Below are positions 53,109 through 62,200 of a DNA stretch of 64,000 nucleotides, piece by piece. Origin of the DNA: Eutreptiella sp. 'Long Island Sound 2002' (lineage: Eukaryota; Euglenozoa; Euglenophyceae; Eutreptiales; Eutreptiaceae); assembly GCA_964036045.1 (NCBI GenBank), contig OZ038382.1, positions 146,022,961 to 146,086,960 of the forward strand. Reading direction: 5' to 3'. How positions within the stretch are numbered: position 1 is the stretch's first letter; each line of letters opens with the position of its first letter. The position numbers and the translations under genes are program-made. Under the pieces are notes generated by a model that saw only the letters and a program-made list of their open reading frames with translations, did no database searches and had not been told where the DNA came from.

Positions 53109-55673
53109 CTATGTGGTGGGCATGGGGGAAGGGTTGGGGGCCGGGCTTGACGGTGACGGTGGTCGAGGGGTCCCACGTCCCTGGGTCGGTTTGGCCGGCG
53201 GTGGTTGTGGTTTGTGGGGGATGGATGACGGGGCGCTTGGTGACGGGGATGTGGACGAGGGCTTGGACGGGGTCGTGCTTGGTGGCCGTCTCTGCGGTGG
53301 TGGTGGGTGCCGGCGGGAGGGGGGCGCGGGTTGCGGTGGGTGGGGGGTCCTGGCCTGGGCGAGGGCCCGGGCGGGGGTGGTGGCGGGTGGGTTTTTGTCC
53401 TTGCGTCCGCGGTGTTGTGTGTGCTCGCGTGGGCGCCGGCTTGGGTTTGGGGTCGGGTTTGGGGTTGGGGTCCGGTTTGGGTTTGGGGTCGGGTTTGGGG
53501 TTGGGGTCCGGTTCCAGGTTGAGGAGTACCTCTGTCCGGAGGTGTGAGGGCGCCGATGTCGGGTCGGGGGTCGTCCCGTTGGGTTGCCGGGGTGCCTGAG
53601 TCGCCTGTGTGGGGGTTGGGGGGTCGGTGCGTGCGGCCGCGGCTTTGGCTTTCGCCGTGGCCTTGAGGATGAGTTTGGCGGGGAGGGGGGGGTCGGAGGA
53701 TGAGGTAGAGGAGGTGGACGAGGCTGAGGATGAGGAGGAGGTGGTGGACGCAGGTTGGGCTGTGATGCGGGCGGGCTTGTGGGCGGCGGCTTCTGCTGCG
53801 GCCACGGCGGGGAGGATGGAGGGCATGTCCTCGGGCTGTAGGTTGGGGGCGGGCGGCTGGGGGGGCCCGGTCGTGACCTGGCGGCCCGGCGGGCCGATCT
53901 GGTCGGCAGCGGCGGGGGAGGGAGGCGCGGGGCTGCGGCCTTCTCTTTCTGAGCTCGGCTGGGCCCGGGTCCTGCAATGTGCGAGGTCGTGTGGGTTGGT
54001 GTCCGCGGGGGGGAACAGTTCGCGTGGGCTGCATTCAGGGGCCGGGGGGGTGGGCCTGGGTCCTCTGGGGTGTGTGTGGGGGGCGTGGGCGGGCCACTGG
54101 GGGGGGTGGGCGTGCCTCGGGGCGCGGGGCTCCCCTCGGCGGGTGTTTGTGGGTTGTCGAGTGTGGGGGGCGGTGAAGGGTGTCCGGTGGGTGGGTGTGT
54201 GGCGGGCGTGTGCTGGTGTTCGGGCGGGTGGGGGAGGCCCGTGTCGCGGGGCCCGGGGGTGCGCGCGATGGTGGGCGTGTGTGGGTCTCCGGTTGAGCAG
54301 CGAGAGGGGGGGGGCAGGGGCAGGGATTGTGCGGCGGGGTGTGCTGTGTCGGTGTCTGTGTCCGCTTGCCGCGCGCTTGCGTGGGCAGTTGTAGGCCGGG
54401 CGGTTTGGAGGAGAAGCTTGCCGTCTTCTGCTGCCGCGGCAAGGATTTCGCAGACGAGCTTTCGTATCTGGTGGACCTCTTGGTCAGTGGTGGGGAGGGG
54501 GCATGCTAGCTTTGGGCTAAGACCCGCGCGGTTGAGGACCCTGTGGATGGCGTGGTACCCGCAGGTGAGGGACTGCTGCGGTCTGGGGGGGGGGTTTGGT
54601 CGTGTGTCCGGGCCTGCCTCGACTTGTGTGTGGGCGGTGGGGATGGCCCAAACCCAGGGCACGGTCCCCGTGGGTGGCCAGCGGCGCTGGATCCAGTGGG
54701 TTAGGCAGAGCATGGCCAATCCCAGGTGGTAGCCTGCATTCCCTGAGGTGATTTGGGCCAGGGCGCGGGCTGGGGGCGTGTCCCCTGGCTGTAGGACACC
54801 CCTGAGGATCCTGTGCTGGGTGGTGGGGTCCCCCACTGCCCCTGGTGGGGCGGTCTCCGGGGCGAACATGGTGTCTGTCCCCTGGATGATCCATTGCGGG
54901 CCGGGGGGCGCAGCCGTAGCGGCTATCACGTAGTAGTGGCCGCGCTCGAGGACTGTAACCCAGACCTCCGGCGGGGGGTGGTCACTGTCTGTAGGTGGGG
55001 GGGGGAGGTCGTCGTCCGGGGTGCGGAGGCCGGCGGCGCGGAGGGCGGTGTCGCGGTTGGGTGCGGTGGCCTGTTCCCACTGCTCTGGGTGGTTCGGGTC
55101 CGCTGAGTGGTCCGTCTCCGCTGGGGCCCGTCGTAGGCGTACGGTCCCTTGACGCGTGACGTTGATGCCGGTGTCGTGCGTCAGGGCCTGGCCCCACTCG
55201 ATGGGGGGGATCCAGATGGGCTGGCCCCGGGTGTGTTTGCGGGCTCGCCAGAGCACGAGGTCTACTATGGTCTCGTGGAGGCCGCTGCCTGGGGTGGTCA
55301 GGTCCCGGAGGGCTTTGACGGTGAGCTTGGTCCAGTCCTCTTGTAGGCGGTACCAGCCCAGGGGGGTGGTCGGGGCCCTGTCTTGGAGGGGTGCTCGGAG
55401 GAGGTCGGGGTCGCGGATGGTGGCCGGTGTGAGGGGGGGGTGCCCCGGGTCCGTGGGGGGTGGGCTGGATGGGCTGCCGGGGTCTTGCGCGTCTACGTCG
55501 ATGGATGGTTGGCCCTGGCTGGGCTCGGCCGGACTGGGCGGTGCCGGGTGGCTTCTTGGGTGTGAGACGGGTCTCGGGGCGCTGTGGTGGTGCCTTGGAG
55601 ACCTGTGGATGGAGAAGGGGGGCGCGTGCGGGGCGCTGAGCGGGTTAGTGGACGTCTGGGTCATGCACGGCAT
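53109..55673 (-). CDS. LINE copy 2, ORF3-like: putative Ulp1-like cysteine protease plus Pro-rich tail
   Basis: An 854-residue frame. Residues about 240-380 show a cysteine-protease pattern: ERGHYYVIA (His at 54936-54938), QWIIQGTDTM (Asp about 20 residues later), and PQQSLTCGYHAIH (Gln then Cys-Gly, Cys at 54561-54563). His, Asp, Gln and Cys in this order fit C48/Ulp1-type peptidases, which cut SUMO-like tags. The spacing is somewhat long. Upstream, EWGQALTHDTGINV and VRLRRAPAE match ORF3 of the plus-strand LINE. From about residue 430 the protein is low-complexity Pro/Thr/Arg and the frame is not trustworthy. Its start overlaps the preceding ORF by 29 bp. Confidence 0.45.
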   Translation of the reverse strand: MPCMTQTSTNPLSAPHAPPFSIHRSPRHHHSAPRPVSHPRSHPAPPSPAEPSQGQPSIDVDAQDPGSPSSPPPTDPGHPPLTPATIRDPDLLRAPLQDRAPTTPLGWYRLQEDWTKLTVKALRDLTTPGSGLHETIVDLVLWRARKHTRGQPIWIPPIEWGQALTHDTGINVTRQGTVRLRRAPAETDHSADPNHPEQWEQATAPNRDTALRAAGLRTPDDDLPPPPTDSDHPPPEVWVTVLERGHYYVIAATAAPPGPQWIIQGTDTMFAPETAPPGAVGDPTTQHRILRGVLQPGDTPPARALAQITSGNAGYHLGLAMLCLTHWIQRRWPPTGTVPWVWAIPTAHTQVEAGPDTRPNPPPRPQQSLTCGYHAIHRVLNRAGLSPKLACPLPTTDQEVHQIRKLVCEILAAAAEDGKLLLQTARPTTAHASARQADTDTDTAHPAAQSLPLPPPSRCSTGDPHTPTIARTPGPRDTGLPHPPEHQHTPATHPPTGHPSPPPTLDNPQTPAEGSPAPRGTPTPPSGPPTPPTHTPEDPGPPPRPLNAAHANCSPPRTPTHTTSHIAGPGPSRAQKEKAAAPRLPPPPLPTRSARRAARSRPGPPSRPPPTYSPRTCPPSSPPWPQQKPPPTSPPASQPNLRPPPPPHPQPRPPPLPHPPTPPSPPNSSSRPRRKPKPRPHAPTPQPPHRRLRHPGNPTGRPPTRHRRPHTSGQRYSSTWNRTPTPNPTPNPNRTPTPNPTPNPSRRPREHTQHRGRKDKNPPATTPARALAQARTPHPPQPAPPSRRHPPPPQRRPPSTTPSKPSSTSPSPSAPSSIPHKPQPPPAKPTQGRGTPRPPSPSSPAPNPSPMPTT

Positions 55674-56118
55674 GGTAATGGATGAGACGCTGCATGTGTT
55701 CCCTGGCGGTGGGGTCGGTGAGTTGCTCCGCGTGTGTTAGCAGGAGGTGTTTGCGGTGTACCATTTGGGCCGCTGCTCTGCGGACTGCTTCTAGCTGGAG
55801 GTGTGCTGCTGCCTCCATGGGGCTTTCCGTGTGTTTGGTGAGGTGTCGGTGCAGGGCCTGTGTCACTGCCCCTCTCATGGTGGCTTCTTTGATCAGGGGG
55901 TCCCGGAAGAGGTGTTCGGTGGCCTGGTGTGCGTGGCTGTGGGTTGGCCATCCTTCGTGTTGTCGCAGGGTTTCCGCCGGGGACCAGCCCACTAGGGTGT
56001 CCCTGTCTGTATGGAGGGGGCATTTCTTGAATTGTTCCCAGTCATCCGGGGTGGTGTGGTCGCATGGGCAACGGGTGTGATCCAGCGCATCCCGCGGTTC
56101 CCGGCGCCTCAGACTCAT
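55645..56118 (-). CDS. LINE copy 2, short ORF upstream of the protease-like ORF
   Basis: 157 residues. A Cys/His cluster (HTRCPCDHTTPDDWEQFKKC) at the start is followed by helical, basic segments (LIKEATMRGAVTQALHRHL, AVRRAAAQMVHRKHLLLTH). The second half corresponds to the N-terminus of ORF3 in the other LINE copy. The first residues up to about 56095 belong to element B gag, so the printed start is not the natural one. Confidence 0.4.
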   Translation of the reverse strand: MSLRRREPRDALDHTRCPCDHTTPDDWEQFKKCPLHTDRDTLVGWSPAETLRQHEGWPTHSHAHQATEHLFRDPLIKEATMRGAVTQALHRHLTKHTESPMEAAAHLQLEAVRRAAAQMVHRKHLLLTHAEQLTDPTAREHMQRLIHYHAVHDPDVH

Positions 56119-56753
56119 CGCCCATGGGCGTATCGCCTATGGCGTCCGTCTCTGGTCCCGTGTGCCGAGGCACAGGTGCCGTCCGGGCCCTGGCTGGCCT
56201 CTCCAAGCCCTCGGCGTCGTGCTTCAGGGCGGGCTCGGGGGCCGTATGCGCCCTGGTGGGCGGTCTGGCTGTTTCCTCCGACTCCGAAGGTTGCTCATAG
56301 GCTGTCCGATAGCCCTCGGAGTGCTCGGAGTCCCACGGCCTGACCGGGCTGGGGTCCGTATCCATAGCCCCGGCGTCCTCTGCCGCGGGCTTGGGTGACC
56401 CGCGCTTCCGGTAGCGCCGGGCCCGTCCTCCACTGCTGCCTGAATGGCAGGCCTCATCAGAGTCCTCCGCGGCGGAGCGGAGGTTGCATGCCTTTCGGCA
56501 GCGACGCTCACACATGGAGACCAGGTCCTCCATGTCACGTCCTCCTCTTCCCGAATGTCGTTCTTCTCTTCGGGCTTCAACTTCCGGAGTTCGCCATGCT
56601 CTTGAACGTCTCGGTCCTTCTATGGCTCCAATCTCCGGCGTGGTCTCCACCGAGTCCACAATACGCACCCAAGGCGTACTTGGGCAGGGCTCATAGGGGC
56701 CCAAGTCCCCGGGTCGGCGGTAGGTAGGGGCAGCAGGTACGCCTCTGCTACCA
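56042..56753 (-). pseudogene. Element B gag, N-terminal part
   Basis: The frame is open from inside the 5' LTR through the PBS (LYGSRGVPAAPTYRRPGDLG) into a charged region: RRSRAWRTPEVEARREER, EDLVSMCERRCRKACNLR, GRARRYRKRGSPKP. It is then acidic and ends at about 56095, where LINE sequence starts. It lies directly after the PBS, where gag begins in LTR elements, and the rest of gag is at 47962-49805. No domain is recognised. Confidence 0.5.
56741..56753 (-). other. Primer binding site of element B (initiator tRNA-Met)
   Basis: The minus strand reads TGGTAGCAGAGGC immediately after the LTR end. The first 12 bases are complementary to the CCTCTGCTACCA 3' end of eukaryotic initiator tRNA-Met. 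Confidence 0.85.
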
Positions 56754-59119
56754 TAAAGAAGGTCCCTACCAGGACCGGCCCCTGCTGTGCCCCTTCCGCC
56801 TGTCACCCCTGCTGACTTGCTCCTGATCAACGATTGCATTTCTCAAAATACTCAAAGTCCAGGGTCCAAAGTCCAAAAATATAGAAAGTAAAATCCTCCT
56901 TCAACCCTGAACAGCAACCAGATCCCACAAGTGCAGCAATAACCCAATCCACAATCCAAATCCAAATCCGGACTGCGGGCTTCCGTTCAGCACACCGATC
57001 GTCTCTCGGTGGCGGGCATGTACAAGATTTGCACCAAGAAGGAAAGCCCTGAAATTGGCATATGAACACAAATAGTGCAGAGTTAGGGGAAAGAGGTAAA
57101 CATACACATTCACAACCATAAACCCCTCATTCCCTGGACTCAAGACCTTCCCTTGGCTCACCAACATATTGCCCTGAACCAGGTCAAATGAGATGGCTGA
57201 ATGCGATGTGTCACAAGTCACTACACAAACCCCAAAAATGTGTTCACTCCCAAGCCTATATATCCTAGCCCAATAGGGGAGGTGGCGTGTCATGGCCTAG
57301 AGTGGCACTCAGGACGATGCCCTACCCTGACATAACCTTGGTTGGACTTGGAGTCAAATGGGATTAGATATATGCTCCATGAGTTTGAACTCATAACATG
57401 CCAAAAAACTGCCAATTCACACCATATTGGCCATCTATCAAATATATGCTCAAAATTTAAGTTACCACTTATCCGAAGGCTCAAAGTATGCATGGAATCG
57501 AAGTCTAGTATTCATGGAGAATAGAGACCAAAGGTCAATGCCCATGTACATCCCACTTTACCCTCGAAACCCCTTCAGATATGGGCGCCACGCACTGCCC
57601 AAGTCAGCCCATGATCTTGAGACCAATTTTTGTAATCCTTCGTGCGCCAAGGCAAATGGAGTACGCGATCCGGCATATGGTGGTGTTCAACTCCAAAGCA
57701 TATATATGAACAACATACCATGGTTCGACTCTCCATAGGCTTCTTGCTGTTTGCCGACCAGTTAAGTACACAAAACGCAAAAATGAGCAAAAATTGAGGT
57801 CAAAAACATGAAAATATGACCAAATACAAAGTTGTCATGATAGTATATCTCTATGCTCACCCATGATATCCGCTCATGGTTCAATACACAAATGATTGGA
57901 ACCATTTGCGAACAATTCCCCCACTTGGATCCCCAATCAGGCGCATGGAGATACCTTCGCCACTCATATCTACATGCCCCATGAAAATGGGAGTGCACTC
58001 ATGGATCTCTTTGCCAAACATACCATGAGCAATACATACGCGGTAGACTTAGTCTAGCGCTTTGAATCCCACAATTGGGACATGGGCAAAGCCCTTGTCA
58101 CGTGTGGCTCCCCATCTCTTCGGCCACACGAAGATATATAACATGGGCGTGAGCATATCAAACATATACCATGCATACAACACATACCCTCAAAAGTGGC
58201 TCCCACCATGGTATGCCATGCCCCTCCATGGACATAACTTCACGTTAAAAATACGTGGGAACCCAAGGAAAGTATCTATGCAACCCTAACACTCATGCGG
58301 TACACTCGAAAGTCGCAATAAAATATTCGGTTGCACGGTCCAAGAGTTATATATCACTTTCTACCCTCTTGACCATTATCCCTTGCTACACCGGGCATGT
58401 GTCCACACCAAAGGCGTTTCATGCTTCCTAAATTAAGTTGAGACTAAGGCGCTTGCAACCCAACCTTCCTTATTCTCTTTCCTCACACTCGCGCGTAGAT
58501 ATTGCCCTTCAAAGTGGTCCCACGATTCACTTTTGTTTCCCTTATATCTCCAAGTCAAATGGGTGGCAAGTATAAGGGAAACCTGATTCGGGCATAGGGA
58601 AAAGAGTATGACCACTCGAAGAAGACCAAATCAAGTGCGGCGATGTCGAAGTCGAAAGTCCGATTTCAACATCGCGAAAAATTCAGAATAAAATTTCGAG
58701 TGCATATTTAGATAATTGCGGAAGCAACGAACCCTTTACTGATGAAATCTGACCCTTCATCGGAGTTTCCGCCAAAATATCTGGAAATAACAGTTAACCA
58801 ATCGGTTACCGCAAAATCGCGAGCTAACTGACAGTCGCCGATACATTGACCATCAGAACGAAAGGCTGAAAAATTACGGAAACATTATGATAATAAAACC
58901 CTGTTGATTCCTGATATTCCGATATATAAATCTCCGCTGGCGGCGCCTCGGTACTGAATATGGCCGCTCATAGCCGGAAGGGCCAAACCTATCACACCCT
59001 CACATCGGGTTAAGTCAGGTGGATGGGAGAGTATGATATCAGCCAATGGCGGCTTGCCGGCACATAGATACACACCCCAAGTGACCCCAAGATGGCTGCG
59101 GGGGTCGGAACCGGCTTCA
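56754..59119 (-). repeat. 5' LTR of element B
   Basis: Direct copy of 39579-41952. On the minus strand it starts at 59119 and ends at 56754, directly against the PBS. It should hold the element's promoter. Confidence 0.9.
58920..58931 (-). promoter_or_regulatory. TATA-like box in the 5' LTR
   Basis: The minus strand reads GATTTATATATC, about 190 bases into the LTR and after a GC-rich segment. The same sequence is kept in the 3' LTR near 41755-41766. It is a reasonable core promoter, unproven. Confidence 0.3.
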
Positions 59120-59123
59120 CCCC

Positions 59124-59285
59124 GTCCACCAAGCTTAGCATGCTCCCCCATCCTGGTGTCCCGATGCGCGTCTTGCGACCCAGAGGCACTTAGATGGCGT
59201 CGTCCGGCCGCTGGATGGAGGTGAGCGTCGGCTTGTCCAATAGAGTACGCTAGTACTCATTTCCCCCATGGGCTAGCAAGGGTCT
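59124..59285 (-). pseudogene. Element A linker, proximal half, in inverted orientation
   Basis: The minus strand from 59280 reads AHGGNEY, TAG, RTLLDKPTLTSIQRPDDAI, TAA, VPLGRKTRIGTPGWGSMLSL, VDGG. This follows on from the end of A's methyltransferase domain (VLCSP at 39118) and precedes the piece at 39578 downward. It therefore belongs between A's methyltransferase and RT but lies on the wrong strand. Confidence 0.65.
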
Positions 59286-61388
59286 GTGGGGGATATCTCC
59301 CAACTGCAGGAGGACCTTGAACAGAAGATTACCACCTGGCAACGAGAGGTGGATCTGAAGCTCATGAAGAGCGTGTGGGGTGCCCATGTGAGGACCCCAG
59401 AGGAGGATGCACTCTCAGAGGAATGCGTATGCGAACCCCCTCGAGTGTGCCTATGTTGTCACCGACCACCGGAGACTGTGGAACGGGACCTTCTATACGC
59501 CTACCAAGGGCTGAAGGATACTACCAAGGACGCTGAGCCAGTTGAGGACCACCTCCCCGCTTCTATACACCAAGGGGAAAGCAATCTACACTGTGACGAG
59601 GACATGGAGGACAAGATCAAGCTCTTGGACCCTAGCGTACAGAAGCTGATCAGGACCTACCTGGAGGTATTCGGAGAACTACCCCCTCCAGATTCCTGTG
59701 ACAAGCTGGTACAGATGAACCTCCAGCTGAAGCCCGAGTTCGTGGGTCACAAGATACGTAGGAGACCCTATCCGGCTTCTAAAGAGCAGGCCGATGAGAT
59801 TGAGCGACGGATACAACAATGTATCGACGCTGGCCTGGTCCTGGGGTACAAGGATGGGGACTACCCCCAACATTGCAGCCCCTGTTTCCTGGTGGCTAAG
59901 CCTGGGTGTACAGCCAGACGGCTGGTAGTGGACTACGGAGAGCTGAACAAGAAGACGCTGAACCACTCAGGGTCCATTCCTAACATGGAGTCAACCCTGG
60001 AGATGATAGCCTCCTGCCGCTACAAGACGAAGATGGACAAGCGGAGTGGATTCTGGCAAGTGGACCTGACGCCCAATGCCCAGGAGCTCCTAGCCTTCAT
60101 CACCCCTCAGGTGAGGGTGTTCAAGTGGAAGGTCATGCCCTTCGGCGTGGCTAACGCACCCGCTCTTTTTCAAGTGCTAATGAACAAGATCCTATCCATC
60201 CTCCGTCGGAGACCTCTGGTGCAAGGACTCATATCCCCGGGTGCCCAGATGGAAGCATACATCGACGATGTATGCCTGGGAACGAATACTCAAGAGCACC
60301 ACCTAATGCTCTTGGACGAGTTCTTTGCAGTTTGCCAAGAGAACCACACCAGACTCAAGCTGGAGAAGTGCGAGTTCATGCAGGAGACTATGCAGTACCT
60401 GGGGTTCGACATTGGCTATGGGTGGTGGACCCTTGCGGCCTCTAAGGCCAAACCCCTGATGGATGCTAAGGTACGACATGAAGACCCCAAGACAGGACTC
60501 CATGATGTACGCAGTTTCATTGGGGCCTGCAACTTCTACCGCCGCCACATCAAAAATTTCACCTACACCGGCGCCATCCTGATGGACCTCATCGAGAAGA
60601 GTACTACCTGGCGCTGGGGCCCTCAACAACAACAAGCGTTTGACGAGGTCAAGGACAAAGTGGCCAACGCTAAGTGCTTGGGGGTGCCTAGAGCACAAGG
60701 AGAAATTCTACGGGTGACTGACGCCAGCAATGTGGGCGGAGGTGGAACATTGTTCCAGTGGCAAGCACTAGAGAAGGAGGAGTTCCACTCGAACATTTCC
60801 CAAAGGTGGACTGCTGGACTGAACCGAGACGGTACCCTCACGCACAGCTACCCTGACGACAAATGGGACCTGGGTCTGCTGGGTCATTGGAAGTGGAAAT
60901 GGAACCAGGCCCGGGGTAACTGCTCTACCTATGAGCAGGAACTGTTCGCGGGTATGCAAGTGGTATCCTCTCAGTCCCGATTGTTGGGGGGCAACCCACT
61001 GGTCTCGCTGTGTGACCAAGAACCGGTCCGCACCTTCCAGAAGGGACCCCCACCTGAGAAGGCTAAGCTCAGACGCTAGTGGACCTACCTGAGCCAGCTA
61101 CGGCTCTCAGCGCATTATATCCAGGGCGTCAAGAACGAGTGTGCGGACTACTTCAGCCGCAACAACTTTGACGACATGATTGGTGCCAGGTCTGAGGAGC
61201 TAGCCAAGGAGGCGTTCAGGCGTATGCACGTACACCTGGACCTCAATATGACCATGATCAGACCTCTAGATGGACTCCAGCAAGTGGAGTACCTGAAACA
61301 GTTTGAGGACATCTACGATTGCCTGGAGAAGCGTCTGGAACACATCCTGGTCAACCAGGAGCAGTGGAAGCGGGACAAGACCTACTGA
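59286..61388 (+). pseudogene. Element A reverse transcriptase and RNase H
   Basis: One frame of 700 codons with a single TAG at 61077-61079. RT: RRLVVDYGELNKKTL, TKMDKRSGFWQVDL (first Asp), WKVMPFGVANAPALFQ, and YIDD at residue 325 (60258-60269). The connection YLGFDIGYGWW and SFIGACNFYRRHIKNF follows. RNase H has ILRVTDASNVGGGG (Asp), CSTYEQELFAGM (Glu), LVSLCDQEPVRT (Asp) and ECADYFSRNN (Asp). The frame ends 80 residues later in a charged helix without any integrase. The start shown is not a real initiation site, since the domain is normally part of a polyprotein continuous with the protease and linker. Confidence 0.85.
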
Positions 61389-62200
61389 CGCGTTCCCGTG
61401 GGGGGCCTGGCCACGGGACGCTGCGGTGACACGCACAGGCAAGCAGGCAGGCAAAGCACTGCGCTCACAGGGGCATCATTACGCTCGTGTCATGAGACAA
61501 AGCGTTTCAGGATCCTTGCCACTCTGAAACAAGGGAACAAATGTATATACAGCAACACATCAGGATATGTACACATGGGGTTAAGACTGGACTGGGGTAA
61601 GGGCATCACAGGACAATAGACACTCAGTCCCAACTCATATCCCAAACCCAGGTCCGACCCTCTCAGTGGCTGATGGGGGCGGGGGCTCAAACACAACCCA
61701 TGACCTGCTCAGTCCGGACCCTGAAACCCTGCCAATAGGGGGGGTGTCCCGCCCAGCCACAGGCCAGTTCCTGGGAACCAAGGGGCTCCAGGGCCAACCG
61801 ACAGTAGCTCCCTATGCTCCCTCAACAGCAGGTCCCAACTCTCCTCTGAGCCAGAGATATGGCCCCGCCATTATCCCCTAGGAGTTGGTAGCTGAAAATG
61901 GGCTGTTTCAGCCCAAACTGATATTAGCTCAAAAATCTCCAAAATTGACCCCTCGTCCGGACCCGCCAGAGGTAGTGACGAAGCAACTGACCCTATGCCC
62001 TTCGAATACGAACTCTCTGGAGCCCTCACCCAACCTGGTTCCCTCTGAGGTCCCGGCATCCGGGCACCACGGGTTCGTCAAGTGGGGTCATGATGCCAAA
62101 ATCACCAAAATTGGCGTTCTTCCCACGCGTGGCTCGCCCGGCCAGGGCAAGGCCAATGGCTCACAGGATAGGAGGCAGGACCTAGGAATTATATCTGAGT
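61389..62200. other. Region downstream of element A RNase H
   Basis: No integrase, tyrosine recombinase or other ORF is supported. The block AGATATGG(G/C)(G/C)CCGCC occurs at 61855 and again at 62241. A 3' LTR of A was not recognised. Confidence 0.45.

Larger units (their letters stand above)
49806..56095 (-). mobile_element. Second copy of the GC-rich LINE family, 5'-truncated, inserted in element B gag
   Basis: The minus strand is C-rich like the sense strand of the LINE at 24-38 kb. Its first ORF matches ORF3 of that element in order and motifs (EATMRGAV against EATVRGLV), and the last globular part resembles ORF4's C-terminus. Endonuclease and RT are absent, as expected of a short 5'-truncated copy. 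Both edges are approximate. I found no clear target duplication and no CAAACCT tail at the 49.8-kb side. The lower part (49.8-51.1 kb) differs: it carries a host gene fragment and GTGC-rich low complexity. Confidence 0.6.
39579..59119 (-). mobile_element. Element B: near-complete chromovirus-type Ty3 LTR retrotransposon with a nested LINE
   Basis: LTRs of 2,374 and 2,366 bp bound the element. They begin TGAAGCC and end TTCTTTA. The 4-bp duplication CCCC lies at 39575-39578 and 59120-59123. The PBS is directly inside the 5' LTR and the PPT directly inside the 3' LTR. Gene order on the minus strand is gag, protease, FAS/methyltransferase-like domain, RT, RNase H, integrase, chromodomain. The LTRs differ by scattered substitutions and small indels (a few percent by eye), so the insertion is moderately old. 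Gag is split by a GC-rich LINE fragment (about 49.8-56.1 kb). Pol is almost intact. Confidence 0.9.

Noticed and set aside
39579-59119. The two 2.37-kb repeats as a segmental duplication
   Set aside because: PBS, PPT, target duplication and a full set of retroelement genes between them identify them as LTRs.
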